The position numbers and the translations under genes are program-made. Below the pieces are notes generated by a model. The model was not told the DNA's origin, searched no databases, and worked only from the letters and a program-made list of their open reading frames with translations. A DNA stretch of 64,000 nucleotides from Drosophila persimilis. Its lineage: Eukaryota > Arthropoda > Insecta > Diptera > Drosophilidae. The DNA is taken from the NCBI RefSeq assembly GCF_003286085.1, contig NW_020825289.1:11160001-11224000 (forward strand), in the 5' to 3' direction. How positions within the stretch are numbered: position 1 is the first letter of the stretch; every line of letters begins with the position of its first letter. Shown in pieces: positions 13,621-24,547 of this stretch.

Positions 13621-15246
13621 GCAGCCTCTTTCGTCTAGTACTCAAAAGTACAGACCAGCTTTAAACGTTAACCGATTTCTCTTCATTGCTGAAATATAAT
13701 TGGAAAAAAGGTATAACCATCTTTACTCTTCCTTTGGATGCCACTCAAGTGTTTGTGTCATTTTCTTTAGTTCTATTAATCGCAAAAATAAATGGTATTT
13801 TTTCATGAAATTTACGATCCTTCGAGGAGTTTAAGGTTGTGCTAGGGGCCTCAGTTATATTAATCGTCTCCACTTATGACGGTTTTCCATTTGTGCACCA
13901 CCAGTAATTGTAATTGCATCTGGCTAGCACTTGACGATGATACTTTTATGGCAATTTCTATAAATTAAATGTGAGTTTTATGTCCGCACTTGGAGTGCAG
14001 TCGATGGACGTTGCACGTTGTACGTTGAATGGGAGGCAACCTTTGTGGCATCGTAAAAATCAAAACATTCAAATCTTTATCAGCAAATGCATGGCATCTC
14101 CTTTTTCCCTCTGCCCTTAGGGCCCTTTAGCTTTTATTTAAAAGAAAAAATAAATAAAGAAAAAATGTTTCTTTAGAATTCAGGTAAAAGGATGAAGAAT
14201 GCTGTATAAGTGGAAAACTGAAAAAGGGAGAAAGGGGTAGATTCATGCCAGCTACTGTTATCTAGTTATTATTTGATTTTCCCTCTTTACCCCTTGCCCA
14301 GAGAATTTTTAATATGCATAAATAACTCGTAAATATGCAACATTTGCCGGAGATTCTGAGCCGTGCTTGTCTGAGTTCTTTGAGCTGCTTTGAACGTGGC
14401 TTTTGGTAATATGAATAGCCGGGCATCGTCTCTGACTCTCAGACGAGAGCCAAGAGTGGGATACGAATGAAATTTTCATTCAAACTCGTCCAAGGCACAC
14501 ACATACTCGTATCTCAGGCTATTTTCCATTTATTTAATTCGTTTAGATGCCAATGGAGGAGATGGAGATGCGATGGACAGATAAGGCGACATCTCACAAT
14601 CTATCGGATGGGTGCGGAGAGGTGCGGAGAGGGGGCTCTCGTAATATATTCTAATTTTTTAATTAATTGCTAATGGTTAGGCACACCGACAGACGACGGA
14701 CGGAGCCGCCTCAATCGCAGCTAATGGCCGTCTCGCTGTCTGTCTATATGTCTCTGGTAACCCTTAACGGTTCTGATCGGCTTATCGCAACAAATTTCTG
14801 GTCGTCATCGGTTGCTCCATGTCTTGCTGTTGCTCTTCTTTGAGGCGAGTCTTTAATTAGGTCTGCATTCGAGTTTTTATGGCCCAGTCGATGTCTCGCC
14901 CGATCGAAACGAGGAAATCAGCTGCCGGTTTCCATAAGCCATAAAGCATAACCATTCAATTTGTTCGGCCAATGATTTTTTGCAATACTGAAAAGTTCTC
15001 TTCTCTTCCATGGGCTGTGGGTTGTGGCTGTCTCTGGTTTATCTCCCTCAGCAGATCGGAAATGTTCCGCTGTGGGTCGAGGAGTGGGGACTGCGGATTG
15101 GGGACTGGGTCGGGCTCTGCCCTCCTTTGCACTTTCTTTTCGACGGCGGCGGTTATGAGCTACAGAGCGAACATCATGTAAATCGCCCAGATATCGAACT
15201 TGTTAACAAGTACTTAAGGGCTCTTTATAATTATGTACGGCCCCGA

Positions 15247-15270
15247 CCCGGTCCCGGTCCCGGTCCCGGT
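15247..15270. repeat. (CCCGGT)4 hexamer repeat
   Basis: Four perfect tandem copies. The same hexamer recurs as three perfect copies at 21066-21083, nearly 6 kb away. Confidence 0.9.
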
Positions 15271-16170
15271 GCCAAAAGGTGTATGCCATAATGAGATTGT
15301 GATTTCTTTTTCGTGTGGCACGGCTACCAGCAAATTATGTGGCATGCAAAGAATTTCGCGGCCATACCTCTCCTTTTGTGTGTTGTTGCTGTTGCTGCTG
15401 TGCCTTATGGCTCTGTAATTTTGGTAAATCAGGAGGAGAACTGGAAGGACTGTTGCATATCGGTAGCTGTCATCATTAAGTTGCTGTTACCCGATCGCAT
15501 TGAGGTCAAATTCTGAGCTAAGCCCAAAGCCCATGGATGTATTGTGTGCTCTGGATCAGTGGGCAGATTGATGGGAATCGATGGAATGTCGGTGCCAGAA
15601 ACAGTTTGGAAACAACGGGCATCGGATGGATGGATCCTTTTGAAGTGAGATCCCTATTGTTAGTGTTACTCCCCAGTACAATACCCTACCAAAAAGAGGT
15701 ACTCAACGCGTGTCATTTCTCTCTCAGGGACTCTCTCCTTATACCCGCTTTGGGGATAACCTTTTACCCACAACTTTCAGAATTGATGTAAGACGACGCT
15801 GCTTCATCGCTGTTTGAATGTGTCGCCAAAAGATAAATCTGCGTAGATTTTTGCTTAGATTTCCTTCGTTACTTTCTGGGTTAGAGGTCATCACACACAC
15901 GCACACACACATGGCACATGGCATTGACAGACACTACGCATTTAGAAAGCCAAAAGGCTGAAGAGACCGAGACTCTTGCCCAGAGCCATTGCCTCTGCAC
16001 CAAGCCCACCTTTTCATAATTCCAATGGCCAAAAACTCCATCGAGCGTCCCATCCCAGAAACCCAATAAGATCCCCAGCCTCGTGGAAACGAGTCTTTGG
16101 GGAGACTGCCTCTCAATTAATGACGATCATTGTCAAGGCTTCGGCGTAGCTAAATAGAGGCAGGCAGTGG

Positions 16171-16213
16171 ATGGAATGGTATGGTATGGGATGGGATGGG
16201 ATGGTATGGGATG
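16171..16213. repeat. ATGGN pentamer array, about 8.5 units
   Basis: Consecutive pentamers ATGGA, ATGGT (twice), ATGGG (three times), ATGGT and ATGGG, then ATG. It translates as Met/Gly/Trp-rich peptide in every plus frame, so the short frame over it is an artefact. Confidence 0.9.
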
Positions 16214-18652
16214 TCGCTGGTGCGTAGGAGTCGTCGACATCGTCGTCACTGTTGCTCTTGCTGCACCGTTAGTGTGCAGGCCATACACTGAGCGAGAAAC
16301 GCATGCATCTTATTGGAATCTAAACACACAAAGAGAACTGCAGATCCATCCAGCGTTACCATTTTTCGCTCTGTGTAAGAGCATGGCGCATATTTAGGCA
16401 TGTTGCAACATGCCATTTACAAGTGCGCCACGTTCGGGCGACTGGCTGCAGTATCTCGCCGCAGAGTTCTGGCTTGGGAGAGCGCCTTCGGCGTGGCCGA
16501 TTATGTTGTCGCTTTCGGAGGGTGCGTCAATTTATGAGTTCATTGTGCGTTCGCCTTCTCACAGGAAATGTGGCTGCATCCAATGATTTTTCTTCGATGG
16601 TTTAATAATGGCCTGTAATCAATGCAGCCAAACAGAGACGATACCGAAGCCATATATATAGCCTTCAAAGTGTGGAGGTGGCTCAAAGATACTTACAATC
16701 TTCAATTGCATCCTCCACGTATGTATCTCAGTGGTTTCCAGATAGTTTTATTAGAGTATCAGATTCGCAGTGGCACTTGTTGAGGGTAGACTCCTGTACT
16801 TGAGAGGGTGCGAAGATTTCCTCGAAAAACCAAACCAAACAAACTTTTAAAGCCACTTGCCCCCCACGTGAACAACTTTGAGAGTTTCGGCTTTGGTTCT
16901 ACTTGGAAAGGGGGGGCTGTAGAGTAATGCAGAGGGGTTCATCTGAAGCTCAAGCTGATGGGGAAAGGTACTGGAGGGTGCTCTCAGCATCTTGCAACCC
17001 CATTTGTACATATTTGAGCGGAAGGTTGGGTTTTTTTGGGGGGTGTGGCATGGTCGTTGAGTCTATTAAACATTTGATAATTTCATTTGCTGGTGCTGCT
17101 GTGGCAGCCCCTACCAAAGTAGATTCTATTTGAGTTTATGTGTGCCCCAGAGGTGGTGCCCCAGCTGAAAAAGCTTCAGCACCATCCAAGGGGTACCGAT
17201 GGGTGGATTGGGGGGTTGGGTGTTTACGACTTACGACTTATGATTTTTCCAAGCATCGGAAGAGAGCCAACTTTCCATTGTGGTTATAAAGTAAATAGGT
17301 TCCTTTACCAGTTTTCTTTTTCTCTTTTTTCATTTTCTGTTGTGCTTCTTGCAGGCATCAGAGGGCAAATGCCACATTGTTGCCGAGCGGCGAGAACTTG
17401 ACAAAACATTTCGACAACGTTGTAGACGATGCAACGGAGCAGGAGCAGGAGCAGGAGGGCGGGCAGGCGGGCAGGCTGGCAGCCCGCATGCCGATGCAGC
17501 TTGATGTTGATGTTGGATGTTGCCGGTTGATGTTGGCAAGTTTTAGGCGCAGACAACGCCTCAAACTAAACAACAGGAACAGCTTCGTGGAGGAGAACCA
17601 CCAGAAAACACAACCACCACAATGCGGTGGTGCCGAACCGAACCGAACCGAGGACTGTGTGTGCAACGATTAATGATGCAAATATTTTTTGAAAGCGCGA
17701 AAAATTGTGCATAAATTTACCATGACCATGGACAACACAGAACGGCAACAGCAGAGCAGCAAAGCAGCAGAACAGCAACAACATTTCGCTTGTTTACGAG
17801 CCGCACTTTGTTGTGGCTGGAATACCCTTACCGACGCGTCGGGGGCATAAGTGTCATTCGATTGGGCGAATCGGGAAGACGAAATTTGGGTATAAAGATA
17901 AAATATTCAGATATCAATGGAGCTGCAGGAGAGTTTCCCATCAAATTACAACAGATGGCCGTCTGCACTTACCAGCACTGTTCTTTCCTTTCCTTTAGTT
18001 CGCCGTTGTTTAGCACTGTAGTCGTTTCAAGGGCATCAGGGAACAGGGTGTGATGATGATGCCAGGGAGACACTCCCGCTGCTCGTGTTCTTGCGGCTGT
18101 TCTCGAGTTGTTTTCTTGCCCATATGCCGGCGCGATGACACTTAACAAATGATCGCATAAGTGCACACAAAACGCACATTGCACGCAAGAGAAGGGAAAC
18201 GAAAGGAGAGGTACCGAGGAGGCCATTGATTGGGTTGTTCCTGTCCTGCCGGTGGATGTGCGCGGCCTTTTGTGTGGGCAAAAATTCTCAAGTGCTATCA
18301 CTGCTCAACCGGCATATTTTGTATCACAACAAATCGTGCCGCTTGTAGATTCCCTCCTCGAGTGTGATGTGAAATGTTTACAAAATAAATGCGGCACTTG
18401 AATTAGGCAACATTTGTTGTCTGCTGGTTCTGTGTCCGTGTGTCCGTGCTGCATGAACCTTATTAAACCCAATCTGTTTAATCAAATTAGTAGAAATCAG
18501 CACTAGAGAAGGATGTGGGATAAAACAGAGTGAGAGGGACAGAGAGAAAGCTGCGGTGCACTGAGGACGACGATGGCGATGAGGTGTGGACCCTCACGAA
18601 CAACAGTCAGTGTCAGTGCGTTGGCGTTGACGTTGCAGTTGCGGCTGTGCCC

Positions 18653-18698
18653 CGGCTTCGGCTTCGGCTTCGGCTTTGGCTGCGGCTGTGGCTGTGGC
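18653..18698. repeat. CGGCTT/TGGCTG hexamer array
   Basis: Four perfect CGGCTT units followed by diverged NGGCTG units. It produces Gly/Phe-rich frames on one strand and Pro/Lys-rich frames on the other. Confidence 0.85.
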
Positions 18699-20603
18699 GA
18701 TGACGACCCAGGTTGGCAATGGCATTTGGTGCCGCTACACCCACTTTTATTTTTGGCACTGGATGTGGTGGGGATATAGAGGGAGCAACCTCCGGGGTGC
18801 CTGCGCTTGAATCTTGAGGCAGGCCTTTCTTCTTTCTGGCTTTTGTGGCAAGTCATAGTCTTAGTCTCTGAGTTGCACATTAAGCCGTGCATTTAGTCCC
18901 CGAGAGTCTGTGGCCCGGCATTTGAACTTATTGCCACAGTTTGGCTGTTGCGCTGTCATAAAACCGAAATAAAAACCGATCCGATGAGGGGGAAAACAAA
19001 ACTCTGTAGGTTGTTTGGCACTGAACTCCGTGCTTGGGCTCTGGGATCTGGGCCCTGGCATATTGGTGCCCACGGGGGCATGGGTGTGGCTGAAAGGGGG
19101 ATGTAGTGCCCAGCACTGATGTAAATTAGGTGTTACACAACACTGGCCCAAATCTGTGCTCTTTTCAAAGCTGATCCCTCTTCTATTACGGCTTTTCAAC
19201 ACTGATCGTGCACTAGTTTGCTTTCCGATCGTGAAACCATTTTCTTTTGAATATGCCTGGTAGGATTTACTGCTGGCATATCTATGTGGAATGTTCCCGA
19301 TTTATGTGCCCATAAATCCCCTTGCAACCTCCACCAGTGTCCCATTTTCATGGCTTAAAACAAAAGCCACTAAAAGCCAAGACACTCGGTGCCATGTGTG
19401 CCCTTTGGCACTTTATTTTTCTCCAGCTGCATACTGCCACGTCTCTGGTGCAGCCCAGCGTTGGATGATCCAGGGCCCCAGAGATTTCTATGGTTTTTTT
19501 TGGGAGTGGGTGATGCCTGCGACTTTGGATGGCTGTGGAAAATCCTTCAGAGCGTAACTAATTAAAATATCAACATTTTAAGAGGCGTAGTGAATGTGTT
19601 AAATTGACTTTCCTCGGGGGTGGATATTTTGTCACCGCTTGCGCTGTCTCCGCTGTCTCCGGTTGATGGCTTTTCCGTGAGTGGGCCTCTCGACCCGACC
19701 ATCGCCTAGAGGTCATCGCTGCGGCATTTGCAGAGTGTGGCATTCGTGAGAATCGTCTCCATTCAGGGCTCCAACAAATTAAGTTGCAATTAAAAGTTTT
19801 AAATGCCTCCCACCCCGTCCGACCGACCTACCCGCATCTATGCATGTATCTGGCCATCCGCTGGGTAAAACGGGTACAAAATGCGTGGCGTCCAAATGAG
19901 GAGCGCGCCTCATTAAAGACCAGCCATGGTCTGCGGGGCTATGGCTATTACCAAAAGACGTGCAAGGCTCACAATGCAATTGCAAAAAGGAAAAAAACTA
20001 AAGCAAGAAAAGGGAAAAATATTAAAAACAAGAAAATAGTTGAAAATCGAAAGTTTCGATGGTTGCTGGGTGCCCTTTTGCAGTCTTTCCATATTGGTTG
20101 AGGGTCCGTTGCACAAAAGCCCCTTCATCTCCAGTATACCCCTGAGAAAGAGTGCCCAAAGAAGACCTGCACAGGGTCGTCCTCCTTCCTTCGTTTTCCT
20201 CCTTTACTTCGCCTGAGCTTTAGCTGCTGCTGCTGCTGCTGCAGTTGTTGAAGTGCTGTGCGCATGCGCAGAACACATGCCGTGGGCATTGCTGCTGCCG
20301 CTGACGCTGCTGCGGCCCTTGCCACTGCTGCAATAAACGTCAAAATGCGGCCCATTGCTGTCCATTTCATCAACGTGTGAAATAAATCACTCAAAGTGCT
20401 GCAGATCCATTAAGGGCAGCCGCAGCCAGAGAAACAGAAACAGCAGCAGCAGCAGCAGCCGGAGACGGAGCCAGGGCCGGAGCCGCAATGGGCTAAAACC
20501 CAGCTGAGTCGCTGTCGTCGTCTTCGTCGTCGTCGTTGCTTTTGTGGTAAATACATTTTTAGCATTTTGTCTGCTGATACCTTTGGGTGTTGTACATGGC
20601 AGC

Positions 20604-20652
20604 GACTACGACGACGACGACGACTACTACTACGCGGATGATGATGATGATG
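20604..20652. repeat. Compound ACG/ACT and ATG trinucleotide repeat
   Basis: An ACG/ACT trinucleotide run followed by about five ATG units. Further CGT repeats lie just upstream at about 20515-20540 and CAG repeats at about 20440-20460. The Thr-, Asp- and His-rich frames in this area come from these repeats. Confidence 0.8.
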
Positions 20653-22845
20653 AGGTCTGGGCTGGTCTGGTCTGGGGATGGCGGCTGCGCTGCAACAATA
20701 AAGACGCAAGCAGGCTGCATGCCACTGGCCACGCTTTTTTTCCCCCACACACAGCCCCACATCTCGTTCTATACGAGTGCCATCCAGTCGGTCAAACCAT
20801 TGCATGTTGTTCACCTTTTTGCAATTTCATTTCATGTTTTACCTTGGTGTTTGCCTCTGCCTCCTTTGCCTCTGTTTCTGTTTCCTTTTCCTTTCCATCT
20901 TTTTCTCCTTCATTTTTTGTATGATTTTTGGCGTGCTACGCGATGGGGGCTTCATGCAAAAATCCAAATTATATTTCATTGCTTAAATTCAATTAGCGGC
21001 GAGGAAAGGCATCACCACACCACACCACACCACTCGAAATGGGAATTACGAGTACGAGTACCAGTCCCGGTCCCGGTCCCGGTCGGGCATGCGGCATGCG
21101 CTTTCGTTTGTTCTCAACGCAGCTGTGAAGTCTGATTTGAAGTTGGCTCTGCCTGTAACTGGTGGAGATCTTGGGTAACCGAGTCTCTCGTCTGCCATTA
21201 TGTTTGCGGCAGGGGCTGTTTGGGGGGGTAATCAAAACAAGTAGCTGCCACTACGTAGAGCAGCGGAGTGGAGCGTAGGTAAACAGAAAGTTGATTGAAA
21301 GTTACGGCAAGTGCAGCTGAACAATGAAAGCGTAAAGGGATTCCCGGGGTGTGTAATCTCGAGGGGAGGTGAAACGTGAATGCAGAGACAGGTGGCCAAA
21401 TAGGAATATTTAGCATAGGATAATAGATAGTAATGGATGTAGGCGTGCCCTGAAAGGGTTTGCCTTAGATTCAAGCAATCTTCAATTTGGAAATTCCATC
21501 TTTTTGATTCTGGAATAGAACGTGGTCCTTTCAATCTTCGAAAGCCCAAAGCATCTTGAGGTTAAGTCAAATATTTTGCTGCAGTGTGGGTGGCATGTGA
21601 ATAATTCAAATAATTTCAATAATGGACACAACCTCAAGGTGATATCAATCAAAATGGGGTCAATATTTGTTTCCTTGGCCACCCAACCGCCCACTCATTA
21701 GGGAAAATTCCCTGCGGGATACGGCCATACTGCTGTGTGGGTTTCAATTTGTAATTTTCCTAAAATGCAACTAATTGCTTTAATTTGCAACACACACCCT
21801 TGCCACAAGCAGAGCTGGGCGACATGGAGTGGCGGGGGGAGTGTGTGAGAGCACTTGTAATAATATGCAAGCATTGAGGCTTATAAATCTTATAGAATCT
21901 CTTTCTACTTAATTAGTTTTAATGTCGCGCAAACAAAAGACGCATAACTAACAATTAGGGGCATGCACACACACACACACTCGTACGCAACAATTTGCAG
22001 TTGTAGATGTCGGTATTTATGGGTTCAGATACATTTTGCAAGTGAGTATGGAGCATAAATCTTAATTACGCTTCGTCGAGCGTAAATCATCATCAGTCTC
22101 AGGCTCCGTCTCCGTCTCCGTCTTCATCTCAGCATCAGCCTCCGAGGCGGGGAGCACTTCTCCGGAAATTGTGTGGAGCAAACTTTGACAATTTGTTCGG
22201 CATTTTGCATTTTTTACGACCTCCGCCATCGACTGTCAGACACTCAGACTCTTAGACTTTGCGGGAGGACACTTAACCCACATTGTGGGGCGACTCTTTT
22301 GGCAGTTCATAAAGCAAAAGTCAGTTTAGGTCAGGTCAGGTCTTGCCCAAATCCAATTCAGAGAGCCCAGGGCCCTTTGAGGAATATCATTCCGAAATGG
22401 TTCAAGATTTGCTTTATGGCCTCTGACGATTTGTGTGCAATCAAGTTCTTTTGGCGGCGGTTGAAACTTTTTTACAAGTTGTAAAGATTAAAAGTCCATT
22501 AGGCGCTGCATTTGAGTCACAGGCAAAAACTCACGTAGAACTTGTTTAGAATGAGACACAGAGAGGGCACAGAGAGAGGATTCGGATCCGTAGAGATCTC
22601 GGAACGTCCTCATGAACAGGCATCCATTTAAATGCGCGCAATGCAATCACTCAAATTGGCCAAAGCGCCAGAACGTGCAGATGGCAGCCGCACGAATGCG
22701 AAAGCGAATCCGAATGGCAATGGGAATGGCAGGGAGTATTACATGAAATATTTTAATCCATAAGAAGCAGTTAAGTGCATCCATCAGCGTGTATTTAGAA
22801 TTTAATAAATACGGAAGCGAGAACACGACTCCGACGCCGACCGCA

Positions 22846-22850
<5 letters not shown>

Positions 22851-22882
<32 letters not shown>
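22851..22882. repeat. (GA)16 microsatellite
   Basis: The longest uninterrupted dinucleotide run in the window. It lies about 570 bases beyond the 3' end of the EF-hand gene. Long GA runs bind GAF and can form H-DNA; whether this one does is not testable from sequence. Confidence 0.95.
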
Positions 22883-22883
<1 letters not shown>

Positions 22884-23443
22884 GGCGACCGAGCGATCCC
22901 TAGCAAATAGAGTTCGAGAGGTATTTTAATTTATTTAAATTTTGTTGCCTCTCCAGCTGCAATTTAGAGCCAGGACTGGACGACTCCACGACTGGGGCTG
23001 GCCGGTACGGGCTGGCGAAGAAAAGTGTACATCCATTAGTTGTGCTAATGATGCGCAACCCACTTTGGCGCGTTCCGCCCCATGTAGAACGATGCAGCAC
23101 AGCAGCATCTCTGTTGCAAAGCCAGCATTAGCCAGATGGAGAGAGAGAGAGCGAGTGTCCTGGGCCCAGACCCGGACCCAACAGGAGTGTAGACTTATGT
23201 TTGCCACTTTGAAACGCATTTGCCTAGGTTGGTTAGTTAGCCATGCCACTCCTTCTGTCCTCCTTCTCTCCATGGATGGCGATGTGTGTGTGTGATGCTA
23301 ATGCAAAGCCAAAGTGGCCAAGAGGCCAGCGGGGAAGGCTGTAAAGGCAGTGAAAAGTGGAAACCGGAGAAGCACCAGCATCACCAGCCTTAGAGATTTC
23401 CTTAGTGAAATAATCATTCAGCCAAATACAGTGTTAGCGGCGT

Positions 23444-23449
23444 TTTATT
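23444..23449 (-). terminator. Polyadenylation signal AATAAA of the EF-hand gene
   Basis: A canonical AATAAA on the minus strand, 37 bases past the proposed stop codon. Its position argues that the last exon really runs through this stop and that no further coding exon is missing. Confidence 0.65.
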
Positions 23450-23485
23450 TGCATTTATATAGACTTTCCCAGAGTAATCCTGCCA

Positions 23486-24142
23486 TTAGAAGGATTCACA
23501 GATAAACCTAAGAAGAGCAAGGATATAAGATAGAATGTTTTCTCCACTTTGAGGGGGAAACCCCCGCCATACCATTAGCTGATTCAAGTAGAACTCGTAG
23601 GGTATGTGCCCGCTAATGGGATCGATGGCCACCGGCCACATTTCGTCCATTTCCTCTTGGGTGAACGGTTCACCCTCCTCCATCATCAGCTTGCCGAAGG
23701 TCTCCTTGGTGAGATAGCCCTTGTTCTCGGGATCCAGGATCTTGAAGGCCTGCAGGATTTTCTCCGGCGGTGCAGGCTCCATTCTGCAAGTAAATGGGAC
23801 ACCTATATCTGATTTACTTCTGGTGGCAGGAAGGACATGCCACTCACTTGCGTTCCATTAGCAACTGCGAGACATGTGGCAGAAATTTGGTCAAATGCAC
23901 CTCACCGCTGGTCTCCTCCGACTCGGTGGCCGAGATGACCTCATTGACCTCCTCCTCGGTGGGCACACAGCCCAGCAGCCGGAGAACCGTCCCCACCTCG
24001 CGTACATCTATGAACTTGTCGCCGTGATGGTCAAACACACAGAAGGCATCCGAAATCCGCTTCTCCAAATCATTGTTCACTACGGAAACGTTTTATAAAT
24101 TGTAATTCTACAAAATGTCAGCCACTTACTGTCCATATCCAT
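23486..24142 (-). CDS. DRC8: EFCAB2/DRC8-like EF-hand protein (dynein regulatory complex subunit; probable D. melanogaster CG11041 ortholog)
   Basis: Three coding exons on the minus strand: 24130-24142, 23848-24079 and 23486-23783, joined by introns of 50 and 64 bases with GTAAGT and GTGAGT donors and CCGTAG and TTGCAG acceptors. The joined frame is 180 residues, with no internal stop and phases that match. The sequence follows human EFCAB2 as I remember it: an FDH loop and DVRE near residues 20-32, a GCVPTEEEV-type linker, LLMERK at the exon 2/3 join, LTKETF, and GEPFTQEEMDEM. EF loop 1 (21-32) is near-canonical; loop 3 (99-110) lacks the usual glutamate at position 12. EFCAB2 is DRC8, a subunit of the nexin-dynein regulatory complex in motile axonemes, so expression in sperm and chordotonal neurons is expected. 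The last 28 residues extend past the human C-terminus. An RFX X-box upstream supports a ciliary role. The CG11041 assignment is from memory. Confidence 0.85.
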
Positions 24143-24226
24143 GTTGCAGACTTGGTATTTCCTTTGCGACTGTTGAAAGTTGCTGGAAATTGAGGGAGTA
24201 ATCAATATATTCGCGTAACAGTCGCT

Positions 24227-24240
24227 GTTGCCAAGGCGAT
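24227..24240 (-). promoter_or_regulatory. RFX X-box upstream of the DRC8-like gene
   Basis: Read on the minus strand the site is ATCGCC-TT-GGCAAC, which fits the X-box consensus RYYNYY-N(1-3)-RRNRAC at every position. Its right half is the perfect GGCAAC. It lies 85 to 98 bases upstream of the start codon, the usual distance in fly ciliary genes. RFX activates genes for axonemal and other ciliary proteins in chordotonal neurons. Many sperm-tail genes also retain such sites. Confidence 0.6.
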
Positions 24241-24384
24241 CTGGTAGATGATGAATGTTTGGGTTCTATAAACAGAAGTCTCCAATCTGAATGGGAGGAT
24301 TCAACAGTTCAAGCAAAAGGCTGGGATTTGATACCCCTTTTACCACACAATGAGCACACAGGCCGCAGTAATATAATCTTACAG

Positions 24385-24547
24385 TAAAAACCATCATATT
24401 CTGGCCATTAGACAGCTCGTGGAGACCATCATCATATTGCTCCATTACCATTTTACCGATCCGAGTGTCTGGCTTTGGAGCATGGAACACGGAAGTTGCC
24501 AGCCTTTTGGCCAGCCTCGCCTTACTAGTAGAGGCAACAAGTGGATT
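24385..24547 (-). other. Possible upstream exon or chance open frame
   Basis: A minus-strand segment of 54 codons is open without a stop and ends exactly at ACT followed by GTAAGA, a good splice donor. In phase 0 it could join an acceptor after CAACAG near 24172, which leads in frame through nine further codons into the DRC8 start codon. Against this, the X-box lies inside the would-be intron and family members do not need the extension. It has no recognisable domain. I rate it as probably chance, or a minor alternative first exon. Confidence 0.2.

Larger units (their letters stand above)
9991..23443. other. Intergenic DNA, no gene seen
   Basis: Thirteen kilobases without a defensible gene, lying downstream of the 3' end of the EF-hand gene. 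Open frames are short, repeat-driven, or both. The content is microsatellites, a TA-rich stretch at about 13430-13620, CAG/CGG-rich DNA around 20215-20640, and C-rich or purine-rich patches. No tRNA-like pairing, transposon ends or splice-bounded exons were seen. Confidence 0.5.

Noticed and set aside
21701..21712. Palindrome GGGAAAATTCCC, a possible Rel/kappa-B site
   Set aside because: Its spacer is one base longer than the usual Dorsal/Dif site and it is isolated, so chance is a sufficient explanation.
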